Shown: piece after piece, positions 23,663 to 31,849 of the stretch
Layout: every line of letters starts with the position of its first letter
Numbering within the stretch: position 1 is the stretch's first letter
Assembly: GCA_903893855.1 (NCBI GenBank)
Contig: CAITNV010000054.1
Span: forward strand, 1-32,561
From: Candidatus Tayloriibacteriota bacterium
GTDB taxonomy: Bacteria > Patescibacteriota > Minisyncoccia > Phycocordibacterales > PALSA-1337
Reading direction: 5' to 3'
DNA: 32,561 nucleotides
The notes under the pieces: generated by a model
The model's input: only the letters and a program-made list of their open reading frames with translations
What the model was told of the DNA's origin: nothing
Databases searched by the model: none
Position numbers and translations under genes: made by a program

Positions 23663-23882
23663 ATGGACCAAGGGTATATACCCGAGAACCTGAATCTAGG
23701 GTGCATCGCAACCAGTTTCATAAAGCAAAACGGTCCTACACCGGCCAAGTAAGAAGTTCTTTGCCTCTGCTGACGTTAATATGTAGAAAAAGTTTGAGAC
23801 AAAGTTTACCAACGACCTCGCCGGTCAATTTCCGAGGATTCGTCCTCACCCCCCCCGACACATGTTGTTGGGGTTGTTTTTT
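23663..23882 (+). ncRNA. Candidate structured non-coding RNA of about 220 nt
   Basis: The segment runs from a good promoter to an intrinsic terminator. It contains several potential stems: the palindrome GGGTATATACCC (23672-23683), CGGT/ACCG (23731-23743), GACC/GGTC (near 23813-23826), and GAGGA-TTCG-TCCTC (23834-23847). It was compared by eye with tmRNA, RNase P RNA, SRP RNA and 6S RNA signatures and none fitted. Plus-strand ORFs in it have no plausible start signals. Confidence 0.5.
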
Positions 23883-23884
23883 AT
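23853..23884 (+). terminator. Terminator of the candidate ncRNA
   Basis: CCCCGACA pairs with TGTTGGGG (one G-U) across CATGT, followed by TTGTTTTTTAT. Confidence 0.75.
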
Positions 23885-23904
23885 ATATAAAACCGCCGAC
23901 CCTG

Positions 23905-23939
23905 CATAAAAGAAGAAACGAGCAAGGTTATTGCTCGTT
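23905..23939 (-). terminator. Possible minus-strand terminator hairpin
   Basis: A perfect 9-bp stem AACGAGCAA/TTGCTCGTT with a 5-base loop (23917-23939). On the minus strand it is followed by TCTTCTTTTAT. It could end a transcript from the doxX side or from the structured segment at 23964-24071. Confidence 0.45.
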
Positions 23940-23963
23940 CGTTTAAAGATCCAGACTATCAGG

Positions 23964-24071
23964 ATATAAAGAGTGAATTGCTTGCTTTGTAGATAGCTAA
24001 GCGGCGGCGAGACGGCGCTATGCCGGGGCGGCACCATACCGAGGCGTTCGGCCTTATAAGACTCTTTATAT
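23964..24071. ncRNA. Structured segment closed by an 11-bp stem
   Basis: ATATAAAGAGT (23964-23974) pairs perfectly with ACTCTTTATAT (24061-24071). On the minus strand the interior has CCGA/TCGG and TGCCG/CGGCA hairpins and is much GC-richer than the surroundings. Strand and function are unknown. Confidence 0.35.
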
Positions 24072-24176
24072 ATGTCCGACCCTGATTTTGGTTTTACTGC
24101 GGGCAAGTATGGAGCAAGTCACACACGAGCGAGCGCACGAAGAGGGCTGTCTGTATCCCCCACAAGGCCAACACTA

Positions 24177-24737
24177 CTATAACCGATTGTGAGATTTTGT
24201 CAACAGTTCGCCTTTCTGCCACGGAGTACCGAGCTTTGGTAAAAGCCATCTATCAATTCCTATACACCCTGCAACTTTCCAAGCCAACATAATTCCGATC
24301 GACAACGTAAAGAGAATTGGATTGACGCTAACCGTCCCCGCGAGGAGATAATTGAGATTCATAAATAAACCGAAAAATGCCGCAATTCCCGTGAATATTC
24401 CAAGTATCAAAGCGATACCCACAGCGAGCTCTCCATACGCCACCACATATGACCAGACAGGTGCATGTGCGAGTACTGCGTGCTGTAAAAACCAGCCATA
24501 CCAACCCTGAACATCGGGATGTGCTCCGCCAACCTTCGTCAATGCTCCTGAAAGGAAGCCTGACAAAGCCTGTCCTGCACCATTTCCAACCCAAGCTGAG
24601 CTCGTAACCTTCTCCCAACCAGCAACAGTCCATTCATACCCGACATAGAGGCGTACAATAAGCCAGAACCAAGAACTCTTTGTACTATTAAATAAAAAAT
24701 GAGAAACGGGCGATTCACCAACAGTGTAATTTTTCAT
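24177..24737 (-). CDS. DoxX-family membrane protein
   Basis: A 186-residue membrane protein with four hydrophobic segments: about residues 24-42, 88-113, 114-130 and 138-155. It has the DoxX-type pattern: an early RLYVGYEWTVAGWEK helix end, the GELAVGIALILGIFTG helix, and NLNYLLAG. The DoxX group includes the small subunit of thiosulfate:quinone oxidoreductase and many proteins of unclear role in redox or stress. No partner subunit is adjacent. A TATAAT box exactly 6 bases before the ATG predicts a leaderless message. The gene diverges from the next one with 57 bp between start codons. Confidence 0.83.
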   Translation of the reverse strand: MKNYTVGESPVSHFLFNSTKSSWFWLIVRLYVGYEWTVAGWEKVTSSAWVGNGAGQALSGFLSGALTKVGGAHPDVQGWYGWFLQHAVLAHAPVWSYVVAYGELAVGIALILGIFTGIAAFFGLFMNLNYLLAGTVSVNPILFTLSIGIMLAWKVAGCIGIDRWLLPKLGTPWQKGELLTKSHNRL

Positions 24738-24743
24738 ATAAAA

Positions 24744-24749
24744 ATTATA
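24744..24749 (-). promoter_or_regulatory. -10 box of the DoxX-like gene, predicted leaderless
   Basis: A perfect TATAAT on the minus strand, 6 bases before ATG 24737. Confidence 0.65.
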
Positions 24750-24782
24750 TCACGACTTTCAGGTGAAATTCCTCAAATAGGC

Positions 24783-24788
24783 TATACT
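24783..24788 (+). promoter_or_regulatory. -10 box of the 318-aa gene, predicted leaderless
   Basis: TATACT followed by exactly 6 bases and ATG 24795. It decides the start against the upstream in-frame codon at 24699, which would overlap the divergent doxX gene. Confidence 0.65.
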
Positions 24789-24794
24789 GTTAGC

Positions 24795-25751
24795 ATGAAC
24801 ACTTCAAAAAATGAAAGAAATACCGTAGCTATAGTCGGCCTAATCGTAATTGCTATCGTTGCAGCATATGTGTACAAAAATAGTCTTTCAGTGAGCGTCG
24901 TCAAAACAACGCCAATAGTAAGCACTGCCACGCCTATCACAACAGCAAATTATGCTTGCGGCGACTCTTTGAGTATTAACGCATCTTATTTTACTGGTGA
25001 AGCGAATGTGTCGACAAGCTCATCTACTCCACCAACTCCAACTGGTTATGTACAGTTGTCATTGAATGACGGTCGATCTTTTACACTTAATCAGACTTTA
25101 TCCGCTGATGGCGCTCGATATGCTAATAGCGACGAGTCCTTTGTCTTCTGGAGCAAAAGCAACGGAGCACTTGTTAACGATACAGCAGTATCTAAAAATT
25201 ACACATCATGCATTATCGTAAAACCCGACACCGACGCTTTACATTCAGTCTATATTTATCAAAGTACATCGACTAATTTTAGCATTCGTTATCCAGACAC
25301 TTTTACAAAAAATGTTTCATATGTTTATCAAGAACTAGGCCCGAACAAAGATATTCACGGAGTGCAATTTACCATCGATCCAAAAATTGCTTCTGGTACA
25401 AATCTCTCAAAAGATAGCTATATAAGCGTCGAGAATTTACCACTACAAACGGGCCAGACATGTAAAGCGAAAAACTTTATTGATATTGGAAACCTCGCAA
25501 ATAAAAACGATGTAGTCATTACTGATAGAGACGTCGAATACTCTTTCGCTTCAACAACTGGCGCCGGAGCAGGTAATCGATATGAGGAGACAGTGTATGC
25601 CCTTCCCTACAGCAATCCCTGCATAGCGGTGCGTTACTTCATCCACTATGGCGTTTTCGAAAACTATCCTGCCGGCACTATTAAGGAATTCAATCGTTCA
25701 GACCTTATCGGCATCTTCGATACGATTCGACAAAGCCTCGTTACAAACTAA
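24795..25751 (+). CDS. Membrane-anchored extracellular hypothetical protein
   Basis: 318 residues from ATG 24795 (MNTSKNERN). A single hydrophobic segment at residues 12-25 acts as a signal anchor, leaving a Ser/Thr-rich stalk and a mostly beta extracellular part. Four cysteines in the outer domain (in YACGDS, SCIIVK, QTCKAK and NPCIAV) could form two disulfides. No family is recognised. The ORF track start at 24699 would overlap the divergent doxX gene and is rejected on promoter evidence. Its 3' end overlaps the end of the convergent holA gene by 11 bp. Confidence 0.68.
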   Translation: MNTSKNERNTVAIVGLIVIAIVAAYVYKNSLSVSVVKTTPIVSTATPITTANYACGDSLSINASYFTGEANVSTSSSTPPTPTGYVQLSLNDGRSFTLNQTLSADGARYANSDESFVFWSKSNGALVNDTAVSKNYTSCIIVKPDTDALHSVYIYQSTSTNFSIRYPDTFTKNVSYVYQELGPNKDIHGVQFTIDPKIASGTNLSKDSYISVENLPLQTGQTCKAKNFIDIGNLANKNDVVITDRDVEYSFASTTGAGAGNRYEETVYALPYSNPCIAVRYFIHYGVFENYPAGTIKEFNRSDLIGIFDTIRQSLVTN

Positions 25752-26487
25752 GTATAAAAATTTCCATTGCTGTTTCGAAGTCGTGCAAACCTCGATGCGC
25801 ATCATGATATAGTCGAACGATATCTTCAAGAGTCTTTTCTAATTCTTGTTGAGAAAAATTCTCCGCGAAACTTTTCGCTTTACTGTACACGAATGGATTA
25901 AGCCCTGCTTCTGTTGCAGACTTAGTACGCGAAGCTAATACGATAGATTTAACTTGCCAAAAAAGTATACCGTGAATCTCTTCTGGCACTTTGCCCGCAT
26001 CAATTGCTTCACGATACAGACTCCAAAGACGCTTCTTGTCTCTACTTCCGAAAGCATCTCCGAGAGCAAATATATTAAATGATCCATCACCACTTTTTTT
26101 GCCTTTCGCGCCTTCGTCTCCACCGGTAAATTCTTGCGTTTTACTGGCATGCTTTTCTATCTTCTTTAATGAAACTTTGTCGATACTTGCTTCAGTGAAG
26201 ATGAAAATATTCGGCGATTCCGCAAAGAGTTCAATCTTATCGAGGAAAATTTCTTTACGATCTTTTTTCGCCAAAACATCCTTTACCAGAACAATGTATT
26301 TTTTCTCGAAAAGACCTTGTCCACCAGTGTATTCATCGATAGCTGATTCATTCCAATTATCTTCATTGAGTTCGAACAGACTAGCGTCGGGCTTTTTCTT
26401 CAAAAGCTCAGCGGAAAGAGTTGCAGCTTTTTTACCAACAAGCTTATTACCCTCTTGTGTATTGTCTCCGTATAGAAAATATATCAT
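25741..26487 (-). CDS. holA: DNA polymerase III delta subunit (clamp loader), short form
   Basis: 248 residues resembling HolA, the clamp-loader subunit that opens the sliding clamp during replication. The N-terminal part (MIYFLYGDN, later PNIFIFTEASIDK) matches the degenerate AAA+ fold of delta. The C-terminal helical part (FNIFALGDAFGSRDKKRLW; GILFWQVKSIVLA) matches the collar region. It is about 90 residues shorter than typical bacterial delta, mostly by loss of loops. It lies 30 bp downstream of polA and tsaE in the same direction, so the three probably form a transcription unit. Its 3' end overlaps a convergent gene by 11 bp. Confidence 0.8.
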   Translation of the reverse strand: MIYFLYGDNTQEGNKLVGKKAATLSAELLKKKPDASLFELNEDNWNESAIDEYTGGQGLFEKKYIVLVKDVLAKKDRKEIFLDKIELFAESPNIFIFTEASIDKVSLKKIEKHASKTQEFTGGDEGAKGKKSGDGSFNIFALGDAFGSRDKKRLWSLYREAIDAGKVPEEIHGILFWQVKSIVLASRTKSATEAGLNPFVYSKAKSFAENFSQQELEKTLEDIVRLYHDAHRGLHDFETAMEIFILSL

Positions 26488-26517
26488 GAATAGTTACGCG
26501 CTTTTAACCTCAGAAAA

Positions 26518-28950
26518 CTACAGATCACTCCAGTTCACACCTGTTGCATACTCGACCACCGCTCGCACTCCATGAGTAAGTTTTGGATCGATAACACTCT
26601 CCATTATTTCTTTAATTTTTGGAGCCACCTCCTCGACCACACTATTCTTAATCTCAAAAAGTAATTCATCGTGAACCTGCAATAACATATGAACATCGTC
26701 GCGTAAGCCTTCTTTCTCGAGATACGCATCGACGGCAATCATTGCAAGCTTTGTGATATCAGCACCAGTCCCCTGAATCGGCGCATTAATAGCCATACGC
26801 TCGGCCATAGCTCTGATAAAAGGTACTTTTGACTGTATCCCTTCAAAATACCTTCTTCGACCAAAAAATGTCTCCGTAAACCCGCGTCGTGCAGTCTCTG
26901 CTTTCACATGGTCGAGATATTCTGCAAGACCAGAAAAAGTCTTAAAATAATCATCATAAAACTTCTGTGCTTCAGCACGATCAGTTCCCAAATTTACCTT
27001 AAGTGCACTCACTCCCATGCCATACATTACGCCGAAATTGATCACCTTTGCACGGCGACGCATTTCATAATCTACTTTATCGACGGGTACATTAAAGATA
27101 GCAGAAGCGGCCGCACTATGTACATCCCCTCCACCCTTGAATATCTCTATTAATTTTTTATCTCCTGAAAGAAACGCTGCAATACGAAGTTCCATTTGAG
27201 AATAATCAAAAGAAGCCAGTGTAAATCCTCCTTTACCGGCAATGAATGCTTTTCGAATTCTTTTACCAAGCTCGGTCTTCACGGGAATATTCTGAAGATT
27301 GGGATTGACCGATGACATTCGTCCTGTGGTAGTGCCTGCCTGTACGAGACTGCTGTGGAGACGACCCTCTTTATCAACCTGCGTTGGTATAGTGTCGATG
27401 TATGTACCGAGAAGTTTCTGAAGCTCTCGATATTCGAGAATGAGCTTTGCAATAGGCTTATCTGCAGGTTCAATCTCCGCAAGTTTTGCAAGCTCTGATT
27501 CTTTCGTTGAGCGCGCACCTGCTCCGGTCTTTTTCGCATTCTTTATTACAAGACCCATTTTATCGAAGAGTATTTCTGCGAGCTGTTTTGGAGAATTAAT
27601 ATTAAATTCAAGACCCGCAATATCCCAGATCTTTTTCTCTAGCTCCCCTGCTGCTTTATGATATTCCTTACCGAGCTCTGCAAGATATGGAACATCGATG
27701 GCAATTCCTCGCTTCTCCATACGATCGATAATAGGAATAAGAGGCAATTCAATATCGCTGTATACTTTTTCAACTTCACGACGCTTCATTTCGGTAAATA
27801 TTATCTCTTGTGCTTTTTTGAAATCCCTCGCTTCTCCAGATAAATTCGCGAAATTATACATATCCTCAAGCGTCGGATCCGTGAGATCGGACTTCACGAG
27901 CCATAGAGCAATAGCCGTCTTTTTAAATTCTAGTGGATCTATAGCCTGCTGTGCGGCTACCGCTTTCTCCTGCTCGGCTTTTTTTGAAACAGCTGCGGCC
28001 ACTTTCCCCGCGAGAGCATTCGTCAATCGCGAACTAAGCGTTCGAAAATCTAGCTCATTAAAGAGTGTATTAATCTTCGTCATATCAATGCCATCACGAA
28101 AGTCTTTTTCCGGTAAAGCAAAATTGATCGGCGCATCACGACGAATAGTTGCGAGCATTTTACTAAATTCAGCCTCTTCTTTTCCATCTTCGAGAAGTTT
28201 TATGATACGGTCGGTGATACCGGCCTTTTTAAATTGTTCATAACTATTTTTTTTATCCTTTGCAAGCACCTTATACATATTCTCAATCGTGCCGAATGTC
28301 GTAATGAGAATAGTTGCAGTCTTCTCGCCGATTCCTGATATTCCAATGATATTGTCAGATGGATCACCGCGAAGACCTTTATAGTCAGGTAAAAGCTCCG
28401 GACCAAAGCCGAATCTCGCACGAACCGCTTCTTCATCATAAAGAATCGTGTCGTTAATCCCCTTCTTCAATGTATAAACCTGCACTTTTTTATCATCCAC
28501 GAGCTGGAGTGTATCCATATCGCCAGAAGCGACGATGACGTCCACCTTGGTAGCGCCCTTTATTTTATTGGTCTTTTTAATTTCCTCGACAATGGTGCCG
28601 AGCATATCGTCGGCCTCGAAACCCGCTTTATCGTATATCGGAATATTAAAAGCAGTAAAAACGTCTCGCGAACGAATAATCTGTGATACGAGTTCGCTGT
28701 CGGTCTTCTTACGTCCTGCTTTGTAGTCCTTATATGCATCGTGTCGATAGGTAGGACCGGGGAGATCATAACAAGCCACGATATAGTCTGGCTTCAAATC
28801 TGCAATTATTTTAATAAGAATTGTCGAAAGTCCGTAGAGTCCGCCAGTCGGTTCGCCTTTGGCAGAAGCGAAGTCAGGCAACGCATGATACGCACGGTGT
28901 AGAATAGCGTGGGAATCAAGGAGAACTAGACGTTTGGCAGTTGAATTCAT
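26518..28950 (-). CDS. polA: DNA polymerase I
   Basis: 810 residues. The N-terminal 5'-3' exonuclease domain (about 1-300) has LLDSHAILHRAYHAL, FEADDMLG and GDPSDNI(I)GISGIGEKTA. The family A polymerase domain has motif A FDYSQMELR near residue 582, motif B RRRAKVINFGVMYG near 630 and motif C VHDELLFE near 758, so polymerase activity should be intact. The middle region (about 305-400), where proofreading enzymes carry a 3'-5' exonuclease, is short and shows no DEDD-type acidic motifs. The enzyme fills gaps and removes RNA primers. TACAAT 6 bases before the ATG gives a leaderless promoter. tsaE lies 33 bp upstream. Confidence 0.97.
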   Translation of the reverse strand: MNSTAKRLVLLDSHAILHRAYHALPDFASAKGEPTGGLYGLSTILIKIIADLKPDYIVACYDLPGPTYRHDAYKDYKAGRKKTDSELVSQIIRSRDVFTAFNIPIYDKAGFEADDMLGTIVEEIKKTNKIKGATKVDVIVASGDMDTLQLVDDKKVQVYTLKKGINDTILYDEEAVRARFGFGPELLPDYKGLRGDPSDNIIGISGIGEKTATILITTFGTIENMYKVLAKDKKNSYEQFKKAGITDRIIKLLEDGKEEAEFSKMLATIRRDAPINFALPEKDFRDGIDMTKINTLFNELDFRTLSSRLTNALAGKVAAAVSKKAEQEKAVAAQQAIDPLEFKKTAIALWLVKSDLTDPTLEDMYNFANLSGEARDFKKAQEIIFTEMKRREVEKVYSDIELPLIPIIDRMEKRGIAIDVPYLAELGKEYHKAAGELEKKIWDIAGLEFNINSPKQLAEILFDKMGLVIKNAKKTGAGARSTKESELAKLAEIEPADKPIAKLILEYRELQKLLGTYIDTIPTQVDKEGRLHSSLVQAGTTTGRMSSVNPNLQNIPVKTELGKRIRKAFIAGKGGFTLASFDYSQMELRIAAFLSGDKKLIEIFKGGGDVHSAAASAIFNVPVDKVDYEMRRRAKVINFGVMYGMGVSALKVNLGTDRAEAQKFYDDYFKTFSGLAEYLDHVKAETARRGFTETFFGRRRYFEGIQSKVPFIRAMAERMAINAPIQGTGADITKLAMIAVDAYLEKEGLRDDVHMLLQVHDELLFEIKNSVVEEVAPKIKEIMESVIDPKLTHGVRAVVEYATGVNWSDL

Positions 28951-28956
28951 GCCAGT

Positions 28957-28962
28957 ATTGTA
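28957..28962 (-). promoter_or_regulatory. -10 box of polA, predicted leaderless
   Basis: TGC-TACAAT on the minus strand, 6 bases before ATG 28950, between the tsaE stop and polA. Confidence 0.6.
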
Positions 28963-28983
28963 GCATTTTGAAACTCTCTTGCT

Positions 28984-29451
28984 CTATAGACTTTCTATTG
29001 TGCGTGTATTCTCGTCTATAAAGGTAAATTTGAGACGGGTGTGATCGGGAGGCATTATAGTCGCAACCTTTTCTGGCCATTCAATGAGGATAATGTTGTC
29101 AGGATTTGATATGACTTCTCCCCAACCGAGACGAGCGAGCTCTTCTGGTTTATCGAGTCGATACGCATCAATGTGGATAAGATGTGTAAAAGTGGTGTTT
29201 TTTAGTGGATAAACCTTTTCGATTACGAAGGTTGGGCTCGTAATGGGCTCATTTATCCCCAAAGTTTGTGCAACCGCCTGCGTAAAAGCCGTCTTCCCCG
29301 AACCAAGGTCACCGTAGAGGCCGACGACGAGGGCTTTGTTTGTTCCGCCAGAATCGGTCGATGCTGCAGATGCGCGCTTAGCAAGCGTCTCCGCTACCCA
29401 TGCGGTGGCGAATTTTTTTGTATCTTCTAATGAATGCGAAGTAAATACCAT
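28984..29451 (-). CDS. tsaE: tRNA threonylcarbamoyladenosine biosynthesis ATPase TsaE
   Basis: 155 residues, the normal TsaE length. The P-loop is GDLGSGKTAF near residue 50, followed by TSPTFVIEKVY and HIDAYRL, both family hallmarks, and IILIEWPEKV near residue 127. TsaE is the ATPase that works with TsaB and TsaD to add the t6A modification to adenosine 37 of tRNAs reading ANN codons. TsaB and TsaD are not in the window. A TGC-TAATAT box 6 bases before the ATG predicts a leaderless message. polA follows after 33 bp. Confidence 0.95.
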   Translation of the reverse strand: MVFTSHSLEDTKKFATAWVAETLAKRASAASTDSGGTNKALVVGLYGDLGSGKTAFTQAVAQTLGINEPITSPTFVIEKVYPLKNTTFTHLIHIDAYRLDKPEELARLGWGEVISNPDNIILIEWPEKVATIMPPDHTRLKFTFIDENTRTIESL

Positions 29452-29457
29452 ATAAAA

Positions 29458-29463
29458 ATATTA
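29458..29463 (-). promoter_or_regulatory. -10 box of tsaE, predicted leaderless
   Basis: TGC-TAATAT on the minus strand, 6 bases before ATG 29451. Confidence 0.6.
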
Positions 29464-29515
29464 GCATATCGAACAGTTTTGCCATAACAATATAAGCCGG
29501 CGTCAAATCTATTTA

Positions 29516-29558
29516 TATAAAAAGTTTCCCCGTGCCGAAGCTTGCGCTCGGCACGGGG
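29516..29558 (-). terminator. Terminator of the lipoprotein gene
   Basis: A perfect 11-bp stem CCCCGTGCCGA/TCGGCACGGGG with a 9-base loop, followed on the minus strand by AAACTTTTTAT. On the plus strand it is followed only by TTTTG. Confidence 0.8.
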
Positions 29559-29566
29559 TTTTGTAA

Positions 29567-30031
29567 CTAACGGCGGGGGCCTTGTTGACCTCCACCCTGA
29601 CCGCCTTGGTGACCTTGGCCACCTTGTTGGGGCCCTTGCTGGTGGCCGCCCTGTCCCGGTTGGCCATGTTGGCCTTGGCCGGGTTGACCGCCATGGGGAC
29701 CTTCGCGGTAACCTTCGTGCCGAGGGAAGTGGCCCTCAGCGCGCCGAGCGACATAGTGCCGCTGGCCGTTGATGAACACCACGCTGTACCCGCCGCCACC
29801 GTAGCCGGCTGGGTAGTTATAGCCATAACTTGGGACGCCGTCGAAATTGACGACCTCCTCACCAGCTTCGGGCTGACATTCCACTTGCGGGAACACCAGC
29901 CTTGGAAACACCACCCGAAGGTGTGCGTGCCCGCCGATGTCACCGCTGATGCAGCCGGTGCCGACAAGTACCAACACAAGAGCGGTTAAAAGGACCGCTA
30001 CCTTGTTCATTTTTTTCATAAAAAACTTCAT
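29567..30031 (-). CDS. Lipoprotein with Gly/Gln/His-rich tail
   Basis: Up to 154 residues. Three in-frame ATGs (30031, 30019, 30010) are possible; the signal peptide needs only the last (MNKVAVLL). The lipobox LVGTGC predicts cleavage and lipid attachment at the cysteine, so the protein is held on the outer face of the membrane. A short folded part (FINGQRHYVARR) precedes a 50-residue low-complexity tail of Gly, Gln, His and Pro, with possible metal-binding histidines. The gene is much GC-richer than its neighbours. It has a strong promoter and a terminator, so it is a single-gene unit. No family is recognised. Confidence 0.75.
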   Translation of the reverse strand: MKFFMKKMNKVAVLLTALVLVLVGTGCISGDIGGHAHLRVVFPRLVFPQVECQPEAGEEVVNFDGVPSYGYNYPAGYGGGGYSVVFINGQRHYVARRAEGHFPRHEGYREGPHGGQPGQGQHGQPGQGGHQQGPQQGGQGHQGGQGGGQQGPRR

Positions 30032-30069
30032 TTAAAGGACATTTTTGATTTCAAACGTTGACTGGCAGT

Positions 30070-30099
30070 ATTATAGCACACTATACACCATAAAGTCAA
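30070..30099 (-). promoter_or_regulatory. Strong promoter of the lipoprotein gene
   Basis: On the minus strand TTGACT (30094-30099), an 18-bp spacer ending in TGC, and a perfect TATAAT (30070-30075). The leader is about 32 nt with no Shine-Dalgarno site. Confidence 0.75.
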
Positions 30100-30134
30100 G
30101 CACCTATAAGTACCCAAAATTAACCCTCAAATGC

Positions 30135-30140
30135 TATACT
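30135..30140 (+). promoter_or_regulatory. -10 box of pilB, predicted leaderless
   Basis: TGC-TATACT followed by exactly 6 bases and ATG 30147. It decides the start against the upstream codon at 30045. Confidence 0.65.
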
Positions 30141-30146
30141 TATTGC

Positions 30147-31838
30147 ATGCTCCAATTTGACGAAGACAAACAAAATCGTAAAGTCGGCGACCTCCTCCAT
30201 CGCGAAGAAGAAGAGTTGGTCCAATTCCTCTCTACGAAGTACGGTATTGAATATGTAGACCTTACTTCTGTCGGTATTAACGGCGACGCTATTCGTCTTA
30301 TTCCCGAAGCAACCGCCCGCGAGATAAAAGCGGCAGTCTTTGCCCTTTCTGATAAAAAGATCAAGATTGCCCTTCGTAATCCCGACTCCGAACAAGCAAT
30401 GAATGTGATTAATGAGCTAAAAAATAAAGGCTACGTCCCTACCCTCTTCATAACGTCGACATTAGGCCTCGAGAAAGCATGGCTTACCTACAAGGACCTG
30501 TCTTTCGCTTCTGAATCGAAGGCTGGCTCTCTCGATGTTTCAAGCGACGAGATATCTGCCATCGTTAATAAAGCAAAAAGCCTTCCTGAGATTATTGTTA
30601 TCCTTGAAGATATATTGAAGCAAAAGAAAAGCTTCCGTGTCTCTCGTATTCTTGAGACCATTCTCGCAGGCGCGCTTGCAACAGGAGCATCTGACGTTCA
30701 TATTGAGCCCGAAGAGACATTCATTCATCTTCGCTATCGCCTCGATGGTGTGCTCGTTAATGTCATTGATTTTGATAAGGAGACTTACGACCTCGTGCTT
30801 TCCCGCGTGAAGCTCCTATCGGGACTTAAATTAAATGTAAAAAAGAATTCTCAAGACGGTCGTTTTAGTGTCCACGTTGCAGAAAATGACATTGAAATCC
30901 GTACATCGGTCCTCCCCGGTGCATACGATGAGTCTATTGTTATGCGACTTTTGAACCCGAAGAGCATCAGTGTCCCTCTTGAAAGCCTTGGTATTCCCCC
31001 AAAACTCCTTACGATTCTCCTGAAACAAATCGACCGTCCAAACGGCATGATACTTACCACAGGACCAACTGGCTCTGGTAAAACAACGACGCTGTATGCA
31101 TTTTTAAAGAAAGTTCGTGATCCGGGTATTAAAATTATCACGATTGAAGACCCGATTGAATATCACCTTCCGGGGATTGTTCAGACTCAGGTGAATGAAA
31201 AAGGCTACACTTTCCTCGAGGGACTACGCGCAGCTGTTCGACAAGATCCTGACATTATCATGGTTGGTGAGATCCGAGATAGCGAGACCGCATCTATCGC
31301 TATAAACTCCGCTTTGACAGGACACTTAGTATTCTCGACGCTTCACACCAACAATGCAGCAGGTACATTCCCTCGCCTCATAGATCTTAACGTGAACCCG
31401 AAGATTCTTTCTTCTGCGCTTACGGTGGTGCTTGCCCAGCGACTCGTGCGAAAGCTTTGTCAGTATTGTAAAAAAGAAGTTGTTCTCGAAGGACAATCAA
31501 AAACAGCCGTTGAAGCAATCATCGCTACGATATTCGACAAAAAAGAAATTCCAACACAAGACGGCTCCCCTGCTGGAACTTATACTAAGACTTGGCAAGC
31601 TGTTGGTTGTGAGAAGTGTAATAAAACAGGTTACAAAGGCCGTATCGGAATTTATGAAGGTATTCTTGTTGGTGATCCTGCGGTAGAAACGGTTATTGAA
31701 GTTAGCTCAAGCGAACGAGAAATCGCCATGGCTGCAACTCCACAAGGAATTCTAAATATGCAACAAGACGGAATGATAAAAGTTGTTCAAGGAATGACTT
31801 CAATCGAAGAACTTCGACGAGTTATTGATATTGATTAG
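30147..31838 (+). CDS. pilB: Type IV pilus assembly ATPase PilB/GspE
   Basis: 563 residues from ATG 30147 (MLQFDEDKQN). The ORF track extends 34 residues upstream, but a -10 box 6 bases before 30147 and the start of the conserved region favour the shorter form. An N-terminal MshEN-like domain (1-150) is followed by the ATPase: Walker A GPTGSGKTTT near residue 305, Walker B IIMVGEIRD near 370, and a His-box-like LVFSTLHTNN near 390. A four-cysteine zinc site is present (CQYC near 437, CEKC near 488). It powers pilus extension in the cytoplasm. Other pilus genes are not in the window. Confidence 0.95.
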   Translation: MLQFDEDKQNRKVGDLLHREEEELVQFLSTKYGIEYVDLTSVGINGDAIRLIPEATAREIKAAVFALSDKKIKIALRNPDSEQAMNVINELKNKGYVPTLFITSTLGLEKAWLTYKDLSFASESKAGSLDVSSDEISAIVNKAKSLPEIIVILEDILKQKKSFRVSRILETILAGALATGASDVHIEPEETFIHLRYRLDGVLVNVIDFDKETYDLVLSRVKLLSGLKLNVKKNSQDGRFSVHVAENDIEIRTSVLPGAYDESIVMRLLNPKSISVPLESLGIPPKLLTILLKQIDRPNGMILTTGPTGSGKTTTLYAFLKKVRDPGIKIITIEDPIEYHLPGIVQTQVNEKGYTFLEGLRAAVRQDPDIIMVGEIRDSETASIAINSALTGHLVFSTLHTNNAAGTFPRLIDLNVNPKILSSALTVVLAQRLVRKLCQYCKKEVVLEGQSKTAVEAIIATIFDKKEIPTQDGSPAGTYTKTWQAVGCEKCNKTGYKGRIGIYEGILVGDPAVETVIEVSSSEREIAMAATPQGILNMQQDGMIKVVQGMTSIEELRRVIDID

Positions 31839-31849
31839 CGTTACGAAGC

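Larger units (their letters stand above)
23583..24176. other. Gene-free region with structured elements
   Basis: I see no credible coding gene in about 594 bases. The left part holds a sigma70-type promoter (23630-23657) and a terminator (23853-23884) bounding a predicted RNA. The middle holds a 9-bp hairpin (23917-23939). Next is a GC-rich segment closed by an 11-bp inverted repeat (23964-24071). CCGACCCTG occurs twice as a direct repeat (about 23897 and 24077). Bases 24080-24176 show nothing definite. Confidence 0.65.

Noticed and set aside
23663-23882. tmRNA, RNase P RNA, SRP RNA or 6S RNA
   Set aside because: None of the signature sequences of these RNAs was found on either strand by eye.
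23846-24106. 86-aa minus-strand ORF
   Set aside because: It runs through two hairpins and a terminator and has low-quality composition; better explained by structured non-coding sequence.
29582-29989. 135-aa plus-strand ORF opposite the lipoprotein
   Set aside because: A shadow of the GC-rich lipoprotein gene; the minus-strand frame has a signal peptide, lipobox, promoter and terminator.
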